Source: Histidinibacterium lentulum
GTDB lineage: Bacteria; Pseudomonadota; Alphaproteobacteria; Rhodobacterales; Rhodobacteraceae
Assembly (NCBI RefSeq): GCF_003789055.1
Contig: NZ_ML119082.1
Span: 541,130-605,129 of the forward strand
Direction: 5' to 3'
Length of the DNA: 64,000 bases
Shown piece by piece: positions 49,285 to 56,822 of the stretch. Position numbers and translations under genes: made by a program. The notes beneath the pieces are model-generated. The model searched no databases, was not told the DNA's origin, and was given only the letters and a program-made list of their open reading frames with translations. Numbering within the stretch: position 1 is the first letter of the stretch; each line of letters begins with the position of its first letter.

Positions 49285-50442
49285 TCAGTCGACGAGGCCC
49301 GGGTAGGGCTGCTCCCAGGTGAGCATCCAGAGCTCGTCGTTGCTGAGCTGTTCCAGCTCCGCGATCTTGGCCCTCAGATCCTCCACGAACTGGCGCGCCG
49401 GGCGGCCTTCGGCCTCCTGCGCCGCGATCCACTCCTCGGTCACCGGGGCGATCGCCTCCTGCAGCGCGGCGAAGTCCTCGGGTGCCATCACCGTTTCCTC
49501 GACACCGATGGAGGCAAGAGCCGCGACGCCTTCGGCGGCCACGCCGTCGAAGTAGATCTCGGCCTCGGCGTGGTTCACGCGCATCAGCCAGAGGTGGAAG
49601 TAGTCCTGCAGGTCGTCGGGCAGACCGTAGAAGAAGTCCGCGTTCATGCAGTACTCGATCGGGTTCGCCCAGAGATAGGCGAGCGTCCGGGCCCTGGCGA
49701 TCTCGTCCATCCGGAACAGCTTCAGCCCCGCGTCATGGAGCGCCATGACATCGACGACGCCCTGCTGGAAGCCCGAGTAGTATTCCGCGACCGTCAGCGG
49801 CACGGGCACGGCGCCGAGCGCGTCGGCGGTGCTGGTGGCGATGGCGCCCGAGGCGAGCATCCGCATGCCCTGAAGATCGGCGAGCGAGGTGATCGGCTCG
49901 TCGCGGGTCAGGAGGTGCTGCGCCTGGGTCGTGGTCGAGCGGGCGAAGAGCACGCCCTGCGCCTCGTAATCCTCGCGGAAATACTCGCCGTAAAGCTGCA
50001 TGATCGCGTGGGACATCGGCGTCGCGCGGTTCACGAGGCCGGGAAGCTGGAGACCGAGCTGAAGGTTGAACCCGCCCGGATTGATCCAGCTGTAGCAGGT
50101 CGACAGGTCGGAGATGCCGGCCGCAACACCCTCGAAGCCGCCGCGCTGGGCGTCGTGCAGCGAGTTGTTGTAGAACACCCGCGCCGTCAGCTTGCCGTCG
50201 GTCTCGGCCTCCATCCGCTCGATCCCGCGCTCGAGGATCGAGGTCAGCGGCGTGTTCGGGCTCAGGAAGTGGGCGATCGTCACCGTGACGGGCGGGCCGT
50301 CATAGGTGATTTCGGGGCCGACATAGTCGAGCTCCCCGTCGAGCCACTGCTCGGCGAGGCTTTGCGCCGTGACGGGCGCAGCCGCCAGGGCGAGCGCACC
50401 GGCGATGAAGGCGGCGGATACCGCCCTTGGGGTCAGTCTCAT
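49285..50442 (-). CDS. dctP: TRAP transporter solute-binding protein (DctP-type)
   Basis: A 385-residue periplasmic binding protein with a signal peptide (residues 1-24, APVTAQ). Features typical of DctP: TVTIAHFLSPNTPLT near residue 45, GKLTARVFYNNSLHDAQRG near 80, LQGMRMLASGAIATSTADALGAVPVPL near 175 and QGVVDVMALHD near 215. The start at 50442 has GGAGGAG six bases upstream. It is the first gene of the long minus-strand operon running to the OYE gene; the ligand is probably a carboxylate. Confidence 0.88.
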   Translation of the reverse strand: MRLTPRAVSAAFIAGALALAAAPVTAQSLAEQWLDGELDYVGPEITYDGPPVTVTIAHFLSPNTPLTSILERGIERMEAETDGKLTARVFYNNSLHDAQRGGFEGVAAGISDLSTCYSWINPGGFNLQLGLQLPGLVNRATPMSHAIMQLYGEYFREDYEAQGVLFARSTTTQAQHLLTRDEPITSLADLQGMRMLASGAIATSTADALGAVPVPLTVAEYYSGFQQGVVDVMALHDAGLKLFRMDEIARARTLAYLWANPIEYCMNADFFYGLPDDLQDYFHLWLMRVNHAEAEIYFDGVAAEGVAALASIGVEETVMAPEDFAALQEAIAPVTEEWIAAQEAEGRPARQFVEDLRAKIAELEQLSNDELWMLTWEQPYPGLVD

Positions 50443-50731
50443 GGTTTTCTCCTCCCAGAGTTCACCAGCACCGTTCTGGTCGAGCATTTCGAGTTGCGAC
50501 GATCCTATCTTTGCGCAAGCTGATGCTGCGAACGGCCGATTCCTAACACAATCGAAAAATGCTTGCAATTGGGCAAGAGCTTGCTCAGATGCGCAAGGCT
50601 GTTGCTTATTCGAAAATCTGGCCCGGTCGACCCCGCGGCGAGGCTCCGTTCGGCTCAGTCAAGGGAGAGACCCGCGCGGGAACAGGCCGGCGGCTTCGCC
50701 GCGCCGGGTGCGTCGAGGAGGAGGAGGACCG
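50443..50731. promoter_or_regulatory. Divergent promoter region with repeated GCAAG/CTTGC sites
   Basis: This AT-richer 289-base region separates dctP (minus) and the CocE-like gene (plus). It holds TTGCGCAA (50511-50518), CTTGC-N6-GCAAG (50562-50577) and CTTGC-N8-GCAAG (50580-50597), the last two sharing a GCAAG-N2-CTTGC centre. The arrangement suggests cooperative binding by a dimeric regulator of both operons. A minus-strand TTGCAA-N17-TAGGAA overlaps the second site and could be the dctP promoter. Confidence 0.55.
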
Positions 50732-52483
50732 ATGGAATATCCCGAAACGACCGTCATCCGGGACGGCATGAAGATCGACTGGGACGTGCCTATCGAGATG
50801 GAGGACGGAGTCGTGCTCCGCTGCGACGTCTTCCGCCCGGTGGCCGACGGACAATACCCGGTGCTCATCACCTACGGGCCCTACGGCAAGGGCCTGCATT
50901 TCGAGGATCTCTATACCCAGCAGTGGCGCCTGATGTGCGAGCTGCATCCCGACGTGCCCGCAGGCTCGACCAACAAGTACCAGAACTGGGAAGTGGTCGA
51001 TCCCGAGAAGTGGGTTCCGGACGGCTATGTCTGCATCCGCGTGGACAGCCGGGGCGCGGGCCGCTCGCCCGGCCTTCTCGACATCTGGTCGCTCCGCGAG
51101 GCGGAAGATTTCAAGCAGTGCATCGACTGGGCTGGCGTGCAGCCCTGGTCGAACGGCAAGGTCGGGATCAACGGCATCTCCTACTACGCGATGAACGCCT
51201 GGAAGACCGCCTCGCTCCAGCCGAAGCACCTGACCGCGATCTGCACCTGGGAGGGCGCCGCGGATTTCTACCGCGACATGGCCTATCACGGCGGCATCCT
51301 GTGCAACGGCTTTTCCGACAACTGGTCGCGCAACCAGGTCTATTCGGTGCAGCACGGCAAGGGCGCGAACGGGTTCCGCAGCCGCTACACCGGCGACTGG
51401 GTCTCCGGTCCGCCGACCCTGACGGAGGAGCAGCTGGGCGCGAATCGGCGGGACTTCTACGCCGATGTCATGGCGAACCCGCTCGACACCTCGGACTACT
51501 GGCAGAGCCGGATGCCCGACTGGACCAAGGTCGAGGTGCCCGTCTTCTCCGCCTGCAACTGGGGCGGTCAGGGCCTGCATCCGCGGGGCAATTTCGAGGG
51601 CTTCGTCCGCGCGGCCGCCGAGGAGAAGTGGCTCGAGGTGCACGGGCGCGAGCACTGGACGGAGTTCTACACCGACTACGGCGTGGCGCTGCAGAAGAAG
51701 TTCTTCGGCCATTTCCTGAAGGGCGAGGACACCGGCTGGGCCGATCAGCCGAAGGTTCTCCTGCAGGTGCGCCACCCTGGCGAGGTCTTCGTCGAGCGCG
51801 CCGAGAGCGAATGGCCCCTGGCCCGCACCGACTGGCAGAAGCACTATCTCGACGCGGGCGACCTGACCCTGCGGCGCGAGCCGCCCGCCGAGGCCGCGAG
51901 CGTGACCTATGACGGGTTCGGCGACGGGGTGACCTTCACCACGCCCGCCCTGCCCGCCCCGACGGAGATCACGGGGCCCATCGCGGCCAAGCTCTTCGTC
52001 GAATCGGCGACCGAGGACGCGGACCTGTTCCTTGTCGTCCGGGTCTTCACCCCCGACTTCCGCGAAGTGGTCTTTGCCGGCGCGCTCGACCCGAACACGC
52101 CGATCGCGCAGGGCTGGCTCCGGGTGTCGCACCGCAAGCTCGACCCGGTGCTGAGCGAGCCCTACCGGCCCTATCATACCCATGACGAGGTCCAGCCGAT
52201 GACCCCCGGCGAGGTCTACGAGGTGGATGTGGAGGTCTGGCCGACCTGCATCGTCGCCCCGGCGGGCTATCGCGTGGCGCTGTCGGTGCGGGGACGCGAT
52301 TACGTCTGGCCGGGCGGCACCTCGGGCGGGCTCGAGACGCTGGGCACGGCCTGGCATGGCTGCGGGCCGTTCACCCATACCGAATCGCGCGACCGCCCGG
52401 TGGACATCTTCGGCGGGAAGGTCACGCTCCATACCGGGCCGGATCGGCCGTCCTATCTGCTGCTTCCTGTGATACCTTCCTGA
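50732..52483 (+). CDS. CocE/NonD-family hydrolase (X-Pro dipeptidyl-peptidase-like acylase)
   Basis: A 583-residue serine hydrolase. It has an N-terminal alpha/beta hydrolase domain with GISYYAMNAW near residue 155 (nucleophile Ser within G-x-S), a CIRVDSRGAGRSPG segment near 110 and a catalytic His region REHWTEFYTDYG. A C-terminal jelly-roll domain follows, of the type found in cocaine esterase and X-Pro dipeptidyl peptidases. Members cleave acyl esters or amides. ATG at 50732 follows GGAGGAGGAGGACC. It is transcribed away from dctP and may free or process the imported substrate. Confidence 0.85.
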   Translation: MEYPETTVIRDGMKIDWDVPIEMEDGVVLRCDVFRPVADGQYPVLITYGPYGKGLHFEDLYTQQWRLMCELHPDVPAGSTNKYQNWEVVDPEKWVPDGYVCIRVDSRGAGRSPGLLDIWSLREAEDFKQCIDWAGVQPWSNGKVGINGISYYAMNAWKTASLQPKHLTAICTWEGAADFYRDMAYHGGILCNGFSDNWSRNQVYSVQHGKGANGFRSRYTGDWVSGPPTLTEEQLGANRRDFYADVMANPLDTSDYWQSRMPDWTKVEVPVFSACNWGGQGLHPRGNFEGFVRAAAEEKWLEVHGREHWTEFYTDYGVALQKKFFGHFLKGEDTGWADQPKVLLQVRHPGEVFVERAESEWPLARTDWQKHYLDAGDLTLRREPPAEAASVTYDGFGDGVTFTTPALPAPTEITGPIAAKLFVESATEDADLFLVVRVFTPDFREVVFAGALDPNTPIAQGWLRVSHRKLDPVLSEPYRPYHTHDEVQPMTPGEVYEVDVEVWPTCIVAPAGYRVALSVRGRDYVWPGGTSGGLETLGTAWHGCGPFTHTESRDRPVDIFGGKVTLHTGPDRPSYLLLPVIPS

Positions 52484-52537
52484 GATACCCGGAGCGGGCG
52501 CCGGCGCGCCCGCTCCCCAACCGAAGAGAGAGACGAC

Positions 52538-53173
52538 ATGCGCCTTTACGGATTCTGGCGGTCGATCGCCACCTATCGCGTCCGGATCGCCCTCAATCTC
52601 AAGGGGATCGACTACGAGGAGGTCGATATCAACCTGCTCAAGGGCCAGCAGCACGAGGAGTCGTTCGGCGCGGTGAACCCGGGTCACGCGGTGCCCGCGC
52701 TGGACATCGACGGCCGGGTTCTGACCCAGTCGCTGCCGATCCTCGAGGCGCTGGATGCGCTGTATCCGCAGGTGCCGCTGTTTCCGGCGGACCCGTTCGA
52801 GCGGGCCGCGGCGGTGGGACTCGCGCTCGACACCATCGCGGATTCGCATCCGCTGGTGGTCCCGCGCGTGCGCAGCCGCCTGACGCAGCAGTTCGGCGCG
52901 GACGAGGCGGCGGTCGAGGCGTTCTGCGCCCATTTCCTCGCGCTGACCAACACGACGATGGAGGCGCGCATCGCCGGGCGCAGCACCGCCTATGCCATGG
53001 GCGACGCGCCCTGCGTCGCCGATATCGCCATCGCCGGGCATCTCGTGTCCTGCGGCTATTACGGAGTGGACACGACGGCCTGGCCGCACCTGCATGAGCT
53101 GGGAGAAAGGCTGCAGCAGATCGACGCCTTCGCGCGGTCGCATCCGTTCGAGCGCAGGAAACTGTCCGCCTAG
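52538..53173 (+). CDS. Glutathione S-transferase, maleylacetoacetate isomerase-like but without the zeta-class motif
   Basis: A 211-residue GST with an N-terminal thioredoxin fold and helical C-terminal domain. Overall it resembles maleylacetoacetate/maleylpyruvate isomerase (YRVRIALNLKGIDYE, NPGHAVPAL, LTQSLPILEAL). The zeta-class active site, usually SSC just before the YRVRIAL segment, reads SIA at residues 9-11: Ser9 is kept, the second Ser and the Cys are lost. Isomerase activity is therefore doubtful. It lies 54 bases after the CocE gene in the same direction, with GAAGAGAGAG upstream. Confidence 0.82.
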   Translation: MRLYGFWRSIATYRVRIALNLKGIDYEEVDINLLKGQQHEESFGAVNPGHAVPALDIDGRVLTQSLPILEALDALYPQVPLFPADPFERAAAVGLALDTIADSHPLVVPRVRSRLTQQFGADEAAVEAFCAHFLALTNTTMEARIAGRSTAYAMGDAPCVADIAIAGHLVSCGYYGVDTTAWPHLHELGERLQQIDAFARSHPFERRKLSA

Positions 53174-53301
53174 ACCGGGCCAAGTGCGGATCCGCAACGG
53201 CTTTGCTCGACAAGCATGCCGTTGCGAAATACATCAATGAGCCAGCCGATCCGCCCCGGGGCGGATCGGACGAGTGTGAATTACGGGTGAAGTGCCGTCA
53301 G
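53174..53301 (+). promoter_or_regulatory. Palindrome-rich leader of the XRE-cupin regulator gene
   Basis: Three nested or adjacent symmetrical elements: TGCGGATCCGCA (53185-53196, perfect 12 bp), GCAACGGC/GCCGTTGC (53194-53201 with 53218-53225), and a perfect 24-bp palindrome at 53246-53269 centred on CCCC/GGGG. The regulator downstream may bind here to control itself. The 24-bp element could also be a hairpin in the message. Confidence 0.6.
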
Positions 53302-54012
53302 ATGAGAGCCGCTGCAAGGATGAAAGATCAGGACGATCCGAAAATCTCCATCGGCGCCCGGCTTCGCCAGTTGCGGCAGGACGGCGACCTGACGCTTGCG
53401 ACCATCGCCCAGAGGTCGGGGATCTCGGCCTCCACCTTGTCGAAGATCGAGAACAACAAGGTCTCCCCGACCTTCGCCAACCTGCTGAAACTGTCCGAAG
53501 CCTTCGGCGTGTCGCTGTCGCGGATGATCGGCGACACGGAGAGCAGCCCGCCGCCGACCACGGCGCGGATCGCGGTGACCCGGGCCGACGAGGTGGCCTT
53601 CACCACGACGCAGACCTACGACATGGGGCCGCTCTGCACCGATCTGCGCAACAAGCGGATGTCGCCCTTCCTCGACAATGTCCGGTCCTCGGCGGCGGGT
53701 CCCGGCGAGAAGCTGGTGCGGCACATGGGCGAGGAATTCGTCTATGTGCTGAAGGGCGAGCTGGAAATACATACGGAGCATTACGAGCCGATCCGCCTCT
53801 CGCCGGGGGACAGCGCCTATTTCGACAGCCAGATGGCCCATGCCTTCCGCTCCGCCGGGGAAGAGCAGGCGCAGATGCTCATGGTCTGGCTGCCGCCCGA
53901 GGGGACGGATGCGGAGAACGGCCAGCGCCTGATCCGGCAGATCACGCAGCAGGATGTCTCGGGCGACATCGACCACCAGGCGCCCCTGCCCCCCGGATCG
54001 GCGAAGGACTGA
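53302..54012 (+). CDS. XRE-family transcriptional regulator with C-terminal cupin domain
   Basis: A 236-residue regulator. The helix-turn-helix (about residues 18-75) reads IGARLRQLRQDGDLTLATIAQRSG and STLSKIENNKVSPTFANLLKLSEAF. The C-terminal cupin domain (about 140-215) has HMGEEFVYVLKGELEIH and LSPGDSAYFDSQMAHAF, likely a ligand pocket. Start: ATG at 53302; ATG at 53320 is in frame and also reasonable, while the frame opens at 53203. It ends 43 bases from the convergent molybdenum hydroxylase gene and could regulate any of the surrounding operons. Confidence 0.86.
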   Translation: MRAAARMKDQDDPKISIGARLRQLRQDGDLTLATIAQRSGISASTLSKIENNKVSPTFANLLKLSEAFGVSLSRMIGDTESSPPPTTARIAVTRADEVAFTTTQTYDMGPLCTDLRNKRMSPFLDNVRSSAAGPGEKLVRHMGEEFVYVLKGELEIHTEHYEPIRLSPGDSAYFDSQMAHAFRSAGEEQAQMLMVWLPPEGTDAENGQRLIRQITQQDVSGDIDHQAPLPPGSAKD

Positions 54013-54055
54013 GGGGCGCCGCGGCCTCCTCCCGCGGGAGAAGGGACCTGTTTTC

Positions 54056-56152
54056 CTAGAGAGCCGCGTCCATGGCCGCCATCACGCGCTCGCGCGTGAT
54101 CGGCATGCGGCGCGCGCGCACGCCCAGGGCATGGGCGACCGCGTTGCCGATGGCGCCCGCGACGGGACCGGCGGAACATTCTCCTGCGCCAAGGGGGGGC
54201 GCATCGGAGCGCAGGACCTCGGTCACGATCTCGGGCATGTCGCGGAAGCCGAGCACCGGATAATCCTCCCATGCACGGACTGCGAAACCCTCGTCCGTCC
54301 AGCGGGCCTCTTCCATCAGGGTCCAGCTGACGGCCTGAACGGCGCCGCCCTCCACCTGGTTGATGAGCCCGTCACGGTGCACGACGCGCCCCGCGTCGAC
54401 GGCGCCGTGAATGCTGACGACGCGGACGCTCTCCTCGATCTCGACGCGGACCATGGCGGCGTAATAGGCGCCGCTGTTCTTGTAGCGCGCCACGCCGAGA
54501 CCGCGGCCAATGCCCTCTCCGCCCGGCTCGTCCGGGTCCCAGCCGCCCGCGCTTGCGGCGGCCTTCAGGACGGCAGCGGCGCGGGGGTCCTCGCAATGGG
54601 CGAGGCGGAAGGCGAGCGGATCGGCACCCGCGGCGGCGGCAAGCTCGTCCATGAAGCTCTCGACGGCGAAGACATTGGCATGGGCGCCGAGCGCGCGCAG
54701 AGCGGAGCTGCGCAGCGGTCCCTGGGGCCGTTGGTTCAGCCTCACCCGGCGTTGCGGCAGGGCGTAGATCGGCACCGAGTTCCGGTCTGCGCCGCGGTCG
54801 GGGACCTTGAAATTGCTCTGCGTCGAGGGGGGATGCGGCGTCTCGAGATCGCGCGCGGCGAGAAGGTCAAGACCGTTTCCGCTCCCCGGCCGGGCGACAT
54901 GGGGCGTGCTGGCGATCCGACAGTCCCAGTGCGTGATGCGGCCTTCGGCGGAGAGACCCGCCGCAAGATCGACGCGCATCGCGGCACCATGGGGGGACCA
55001 GCTCATCTCGTCCTCACGGGACCAGAGCACCATCACCGGCCGGTCCACCGCGCGGGCGAGGAGGGCGGCGTCGAGCGCCACGTCGTCGGCGGCATTGTGA
55101 CCGTAGCAGCCGGCGCCGGGCACATGGACGGCGTTTATGGCGTCCTCGGCGATCCGGAGGGCGGTGGCGAGCTGCTTGCGCAGGGGGTGAATGCCCTGGG
55201 AATGGGTGTGCAGGTCGAGCCGCCCGTCCGTCCAGTGGGCGACGGCACAGGAGGGCCCCATGGCGGCATGGACGAGAAAGCCGCGGGCATAGCTGGAGGA
55301 AAGTCGCGTGACGGTCTCGGCGGGCTCGCCGGCGTCCTCGAGCAGGGTCTCGGCCTCCTCGGCGGGAGCGTCGAGCCAGGTCTGGGCCTCGTCGCAGGTC
55401 GGCAGGGTGCCGATGCGGGACCAGCGCGCGCTGCGCCGCGCTTTTTCGATGGCGGCGCGGGCGTCGTCGTCGCGCTCTGCCACCACGCCGGCGAAGGCGC
55501 CGTCGCGCACCACGCGCACGACGCCCGGGAGAGCCGCGACCGCCGCCTCGTCGAACCCGTCGAGCCGGAGCCACGGCGCTTCGGGGCGCAGGACGCGGCC
55601 GAACAGCATCCCGGGCAGGCGCAGGTCCTGGATGAAGGCGGCGCCGCTCAGTTTCGCGGGCAGGTCGGGGCGGCGGAAGCCCGGCGCGCCGTCGCCTTCG
55701 CCGAAGAGCACCGGGATCGGCTGATCGAGGGCGGAGACGGAGAGATCGACCTCGGCGGCCAGATCGCCGTATCCGACGGAGCGGTTGGTGCCAGGGACGC
55801 TGAAGAGGCCGTTCTCGAGCTCCACCGGCGCGCCGAGGGCGGCCTCGGCGGCCTGCATGAAGAGCGCGCGGGCCATGGCGACGGCAAGGCGCATCGCGGC
55901 GCCGCCATGCTCGACCGAGAGGCTGCCCGCGGTAAAGCCCTCGGCGGGCGCCCGTGCGGTATCGGCGGGCGCCAGGGTCAGGGCGGCGGGATCGACGCGC
56001 AGTTCGGAGGCGGCGATCAGCAGCATGGCGGCGCCAATCCCCTGCCCCAGCTCCACCTTCCCGCTGCGGATGGTGATGGTGCCGTCCGGCGCCACGTCGA
56101 TCCATCGGTCGAGGCGGGGGTTCGATTTCAGGTTGGAGGGAAGCTCGGTCAT
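54056..56152 (-). CDS. Molybdenum hydroxylase large subunit of the isoquinoline 1-oxidoreductase (IorB) type
   Basis: A 698-residue molybdopterin-binding subunit. N-terminal features include IRSGKVELGQGIGAAMLLIAASEL near residue 27 and the GSLSVEHGG region near 75. The catalytic Glu sits in LGAGECSAGPVAGAIGNA near 660. It differs in order and sequence from the CoxL-like subunit at 42914, as expected for the IorB group (isoquinoline, nicotinate or aldehyde dehydrogenases). It has no N-terminal Tat signal or attached cytochrome domain. It overlaps the iron-sulfur subunit gene by four bases. Confidence 0.88.
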   Translation of the reverse strand: MTELPSNLKSNPRLDRWIDVAPDGTITIRSGKVELGQGIGAAMLLIAASELRVDPAALTLAPADTARAPAEGFTAGSLSVEHGGAAMRLAVAMARALFMQAAEAALGAPVELENGLFSVPGTNRSVGYGDLAAEVDLSVSALDQPIPVLFGEGDGAPGFRRPDLPAKLSGAAFIQDLRLPGMLFGRVLRPEAPWLRLDGFDEAAVAALPGVVRVVRDGAFAGVVAERDDDARAAIEKARRSARWSRIGTLPTCDEAQTWLDAPAEEAETLLEDAGEPAETVTRLSSSYARGFLVHAAMGPSCAVAHWTDGRLDLHTHSQGIHPLRKQLATALRIAEDAINAVHVPGAGCYGHNAADDVALDAALLARAVDRPVMVLWSREDEMSWSPHGAAMRVDLAAGLSAEGRITHWDCRIASTPHVARPGSGNGLDLLAARDLETPHPPSTQSNFKVPDRGADRNSVPIYALPQRRVRLNQRPQGPLRSSALRALGAHANVFAVESFMDELAAAAGADPLAFRLAHCEDPRAAAVLKAAASAGGWDPDEPGGEGIGRGLGVARYKNSGAYYAAMVRVEIEESVRVVSIHGAVDAGRVVHRDGLINQVEGGAVQAVSWTLMEEARWTDEGFAVRAWEDYPVLGFRDMPEIVTEVLRSDAPPLGAGECSAGPVAGAIGNAVAHALGVRARRMPITRERVMAAMDAAL

Positions 56153-56622
56153 GCCGCGCCCTCCAGCAGGCGGTCGATGGCGCGGAGCATCCGGGGATGC
56201 GCGCCGCAGCGGCACAGGTGACGTTCGTCCAGTGTCTCGAGCATCTCGGAGCGGTCGCGGACGCCCTCGTCCAGCAGGGCGCTGACGGTCATCATGATGC
56301 CGTTGACACAGTAGCCGCATTGTGCGGCCTGTTCCTCGAGGAAGGCCTCGCGCACCCGGGCGAGCGTGGGCGACGGGCCTTCGACCGTGTCGATGCGGCG
56401 GCCCTCCACGGACCAGAGCGGCAAGCTGCAGGTCTGCACCGCCTTGCCGTCGAGATGGACCGTGCAGGAGCCGCAGCGGCCCTGAAGGCAGCCGGTGCGG
56501 GTGCCCAGAAGGCCCAGATCGTCGCGCAGGACGGACAGGACCGGCGTGTCGGGCCGGGCGGTGACGCGGACGGCGCGGCCGTCGACGGTCAGGTCGTAAG
56601 GTCTTGGATCATCCATGCTCAT
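56149..56622 (-). CDS. Molybdenum hydroxylase (2Fe-2S) subunit of the IorA type
   Basis: A 157-residue iron-sulfur subunit with the ferredoxin-loop cysteines (GCLQGRCGSC, then QTC) and the helical-domain cysteines (QCGYCVNGI and HLCRCGA). It partners the IorB-like subunit; two-subunit hydroxylases lack the FAD subunit and usually pass electrons to a cytochrome or azurin. The start at 56622 follows GGGGGAGA; ATG at 56616 is two codons later. No maturation protein (XdhC) gene is nearby. Confidence 0.92.
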   Translation of the reverse strand: MSMDDPRPYDLTVDGRAVRVTARPDTPVLSVLRDDLGLLGTRTGCLQGRCGSCTVHLDGKAVQTCSLPLWSVEGRRIDTVEGPSPTLARVREAFLEEQAAQCGYCVNGIMMTVSALLDEGVRDRSEMLETLDERHLCRCGAHPRMLRAIDRLLEGAA

Positions 56623-56822
56623 TCCGCTCGTCTCCCCCGGAGCCACCCCCTTGGACCAGGCTCCATCCGTGCCGTGCCGAGAGGCCGGCCGGATCTCCCA
56701 AGTGCTTGATAGGACGAAGTCACTTGGCTTGAAAAGGTCGCGCGAGGGGCGAACTGCCCGTTTCGGCGCGGGCGGACGCGCCATGGCGGCCTGCCTGGCC
56801 GACGCCCCGCGGGCCGGCCGGG

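Noticed and set aside
54013..54055. A CTCCCGCGGGAG palindrome with a TTTT about ten bases later as a terminator between convergent genes
   Set aside because: The T-run is too short and too far from the stem to call with confidence; it is only a weak candidate.
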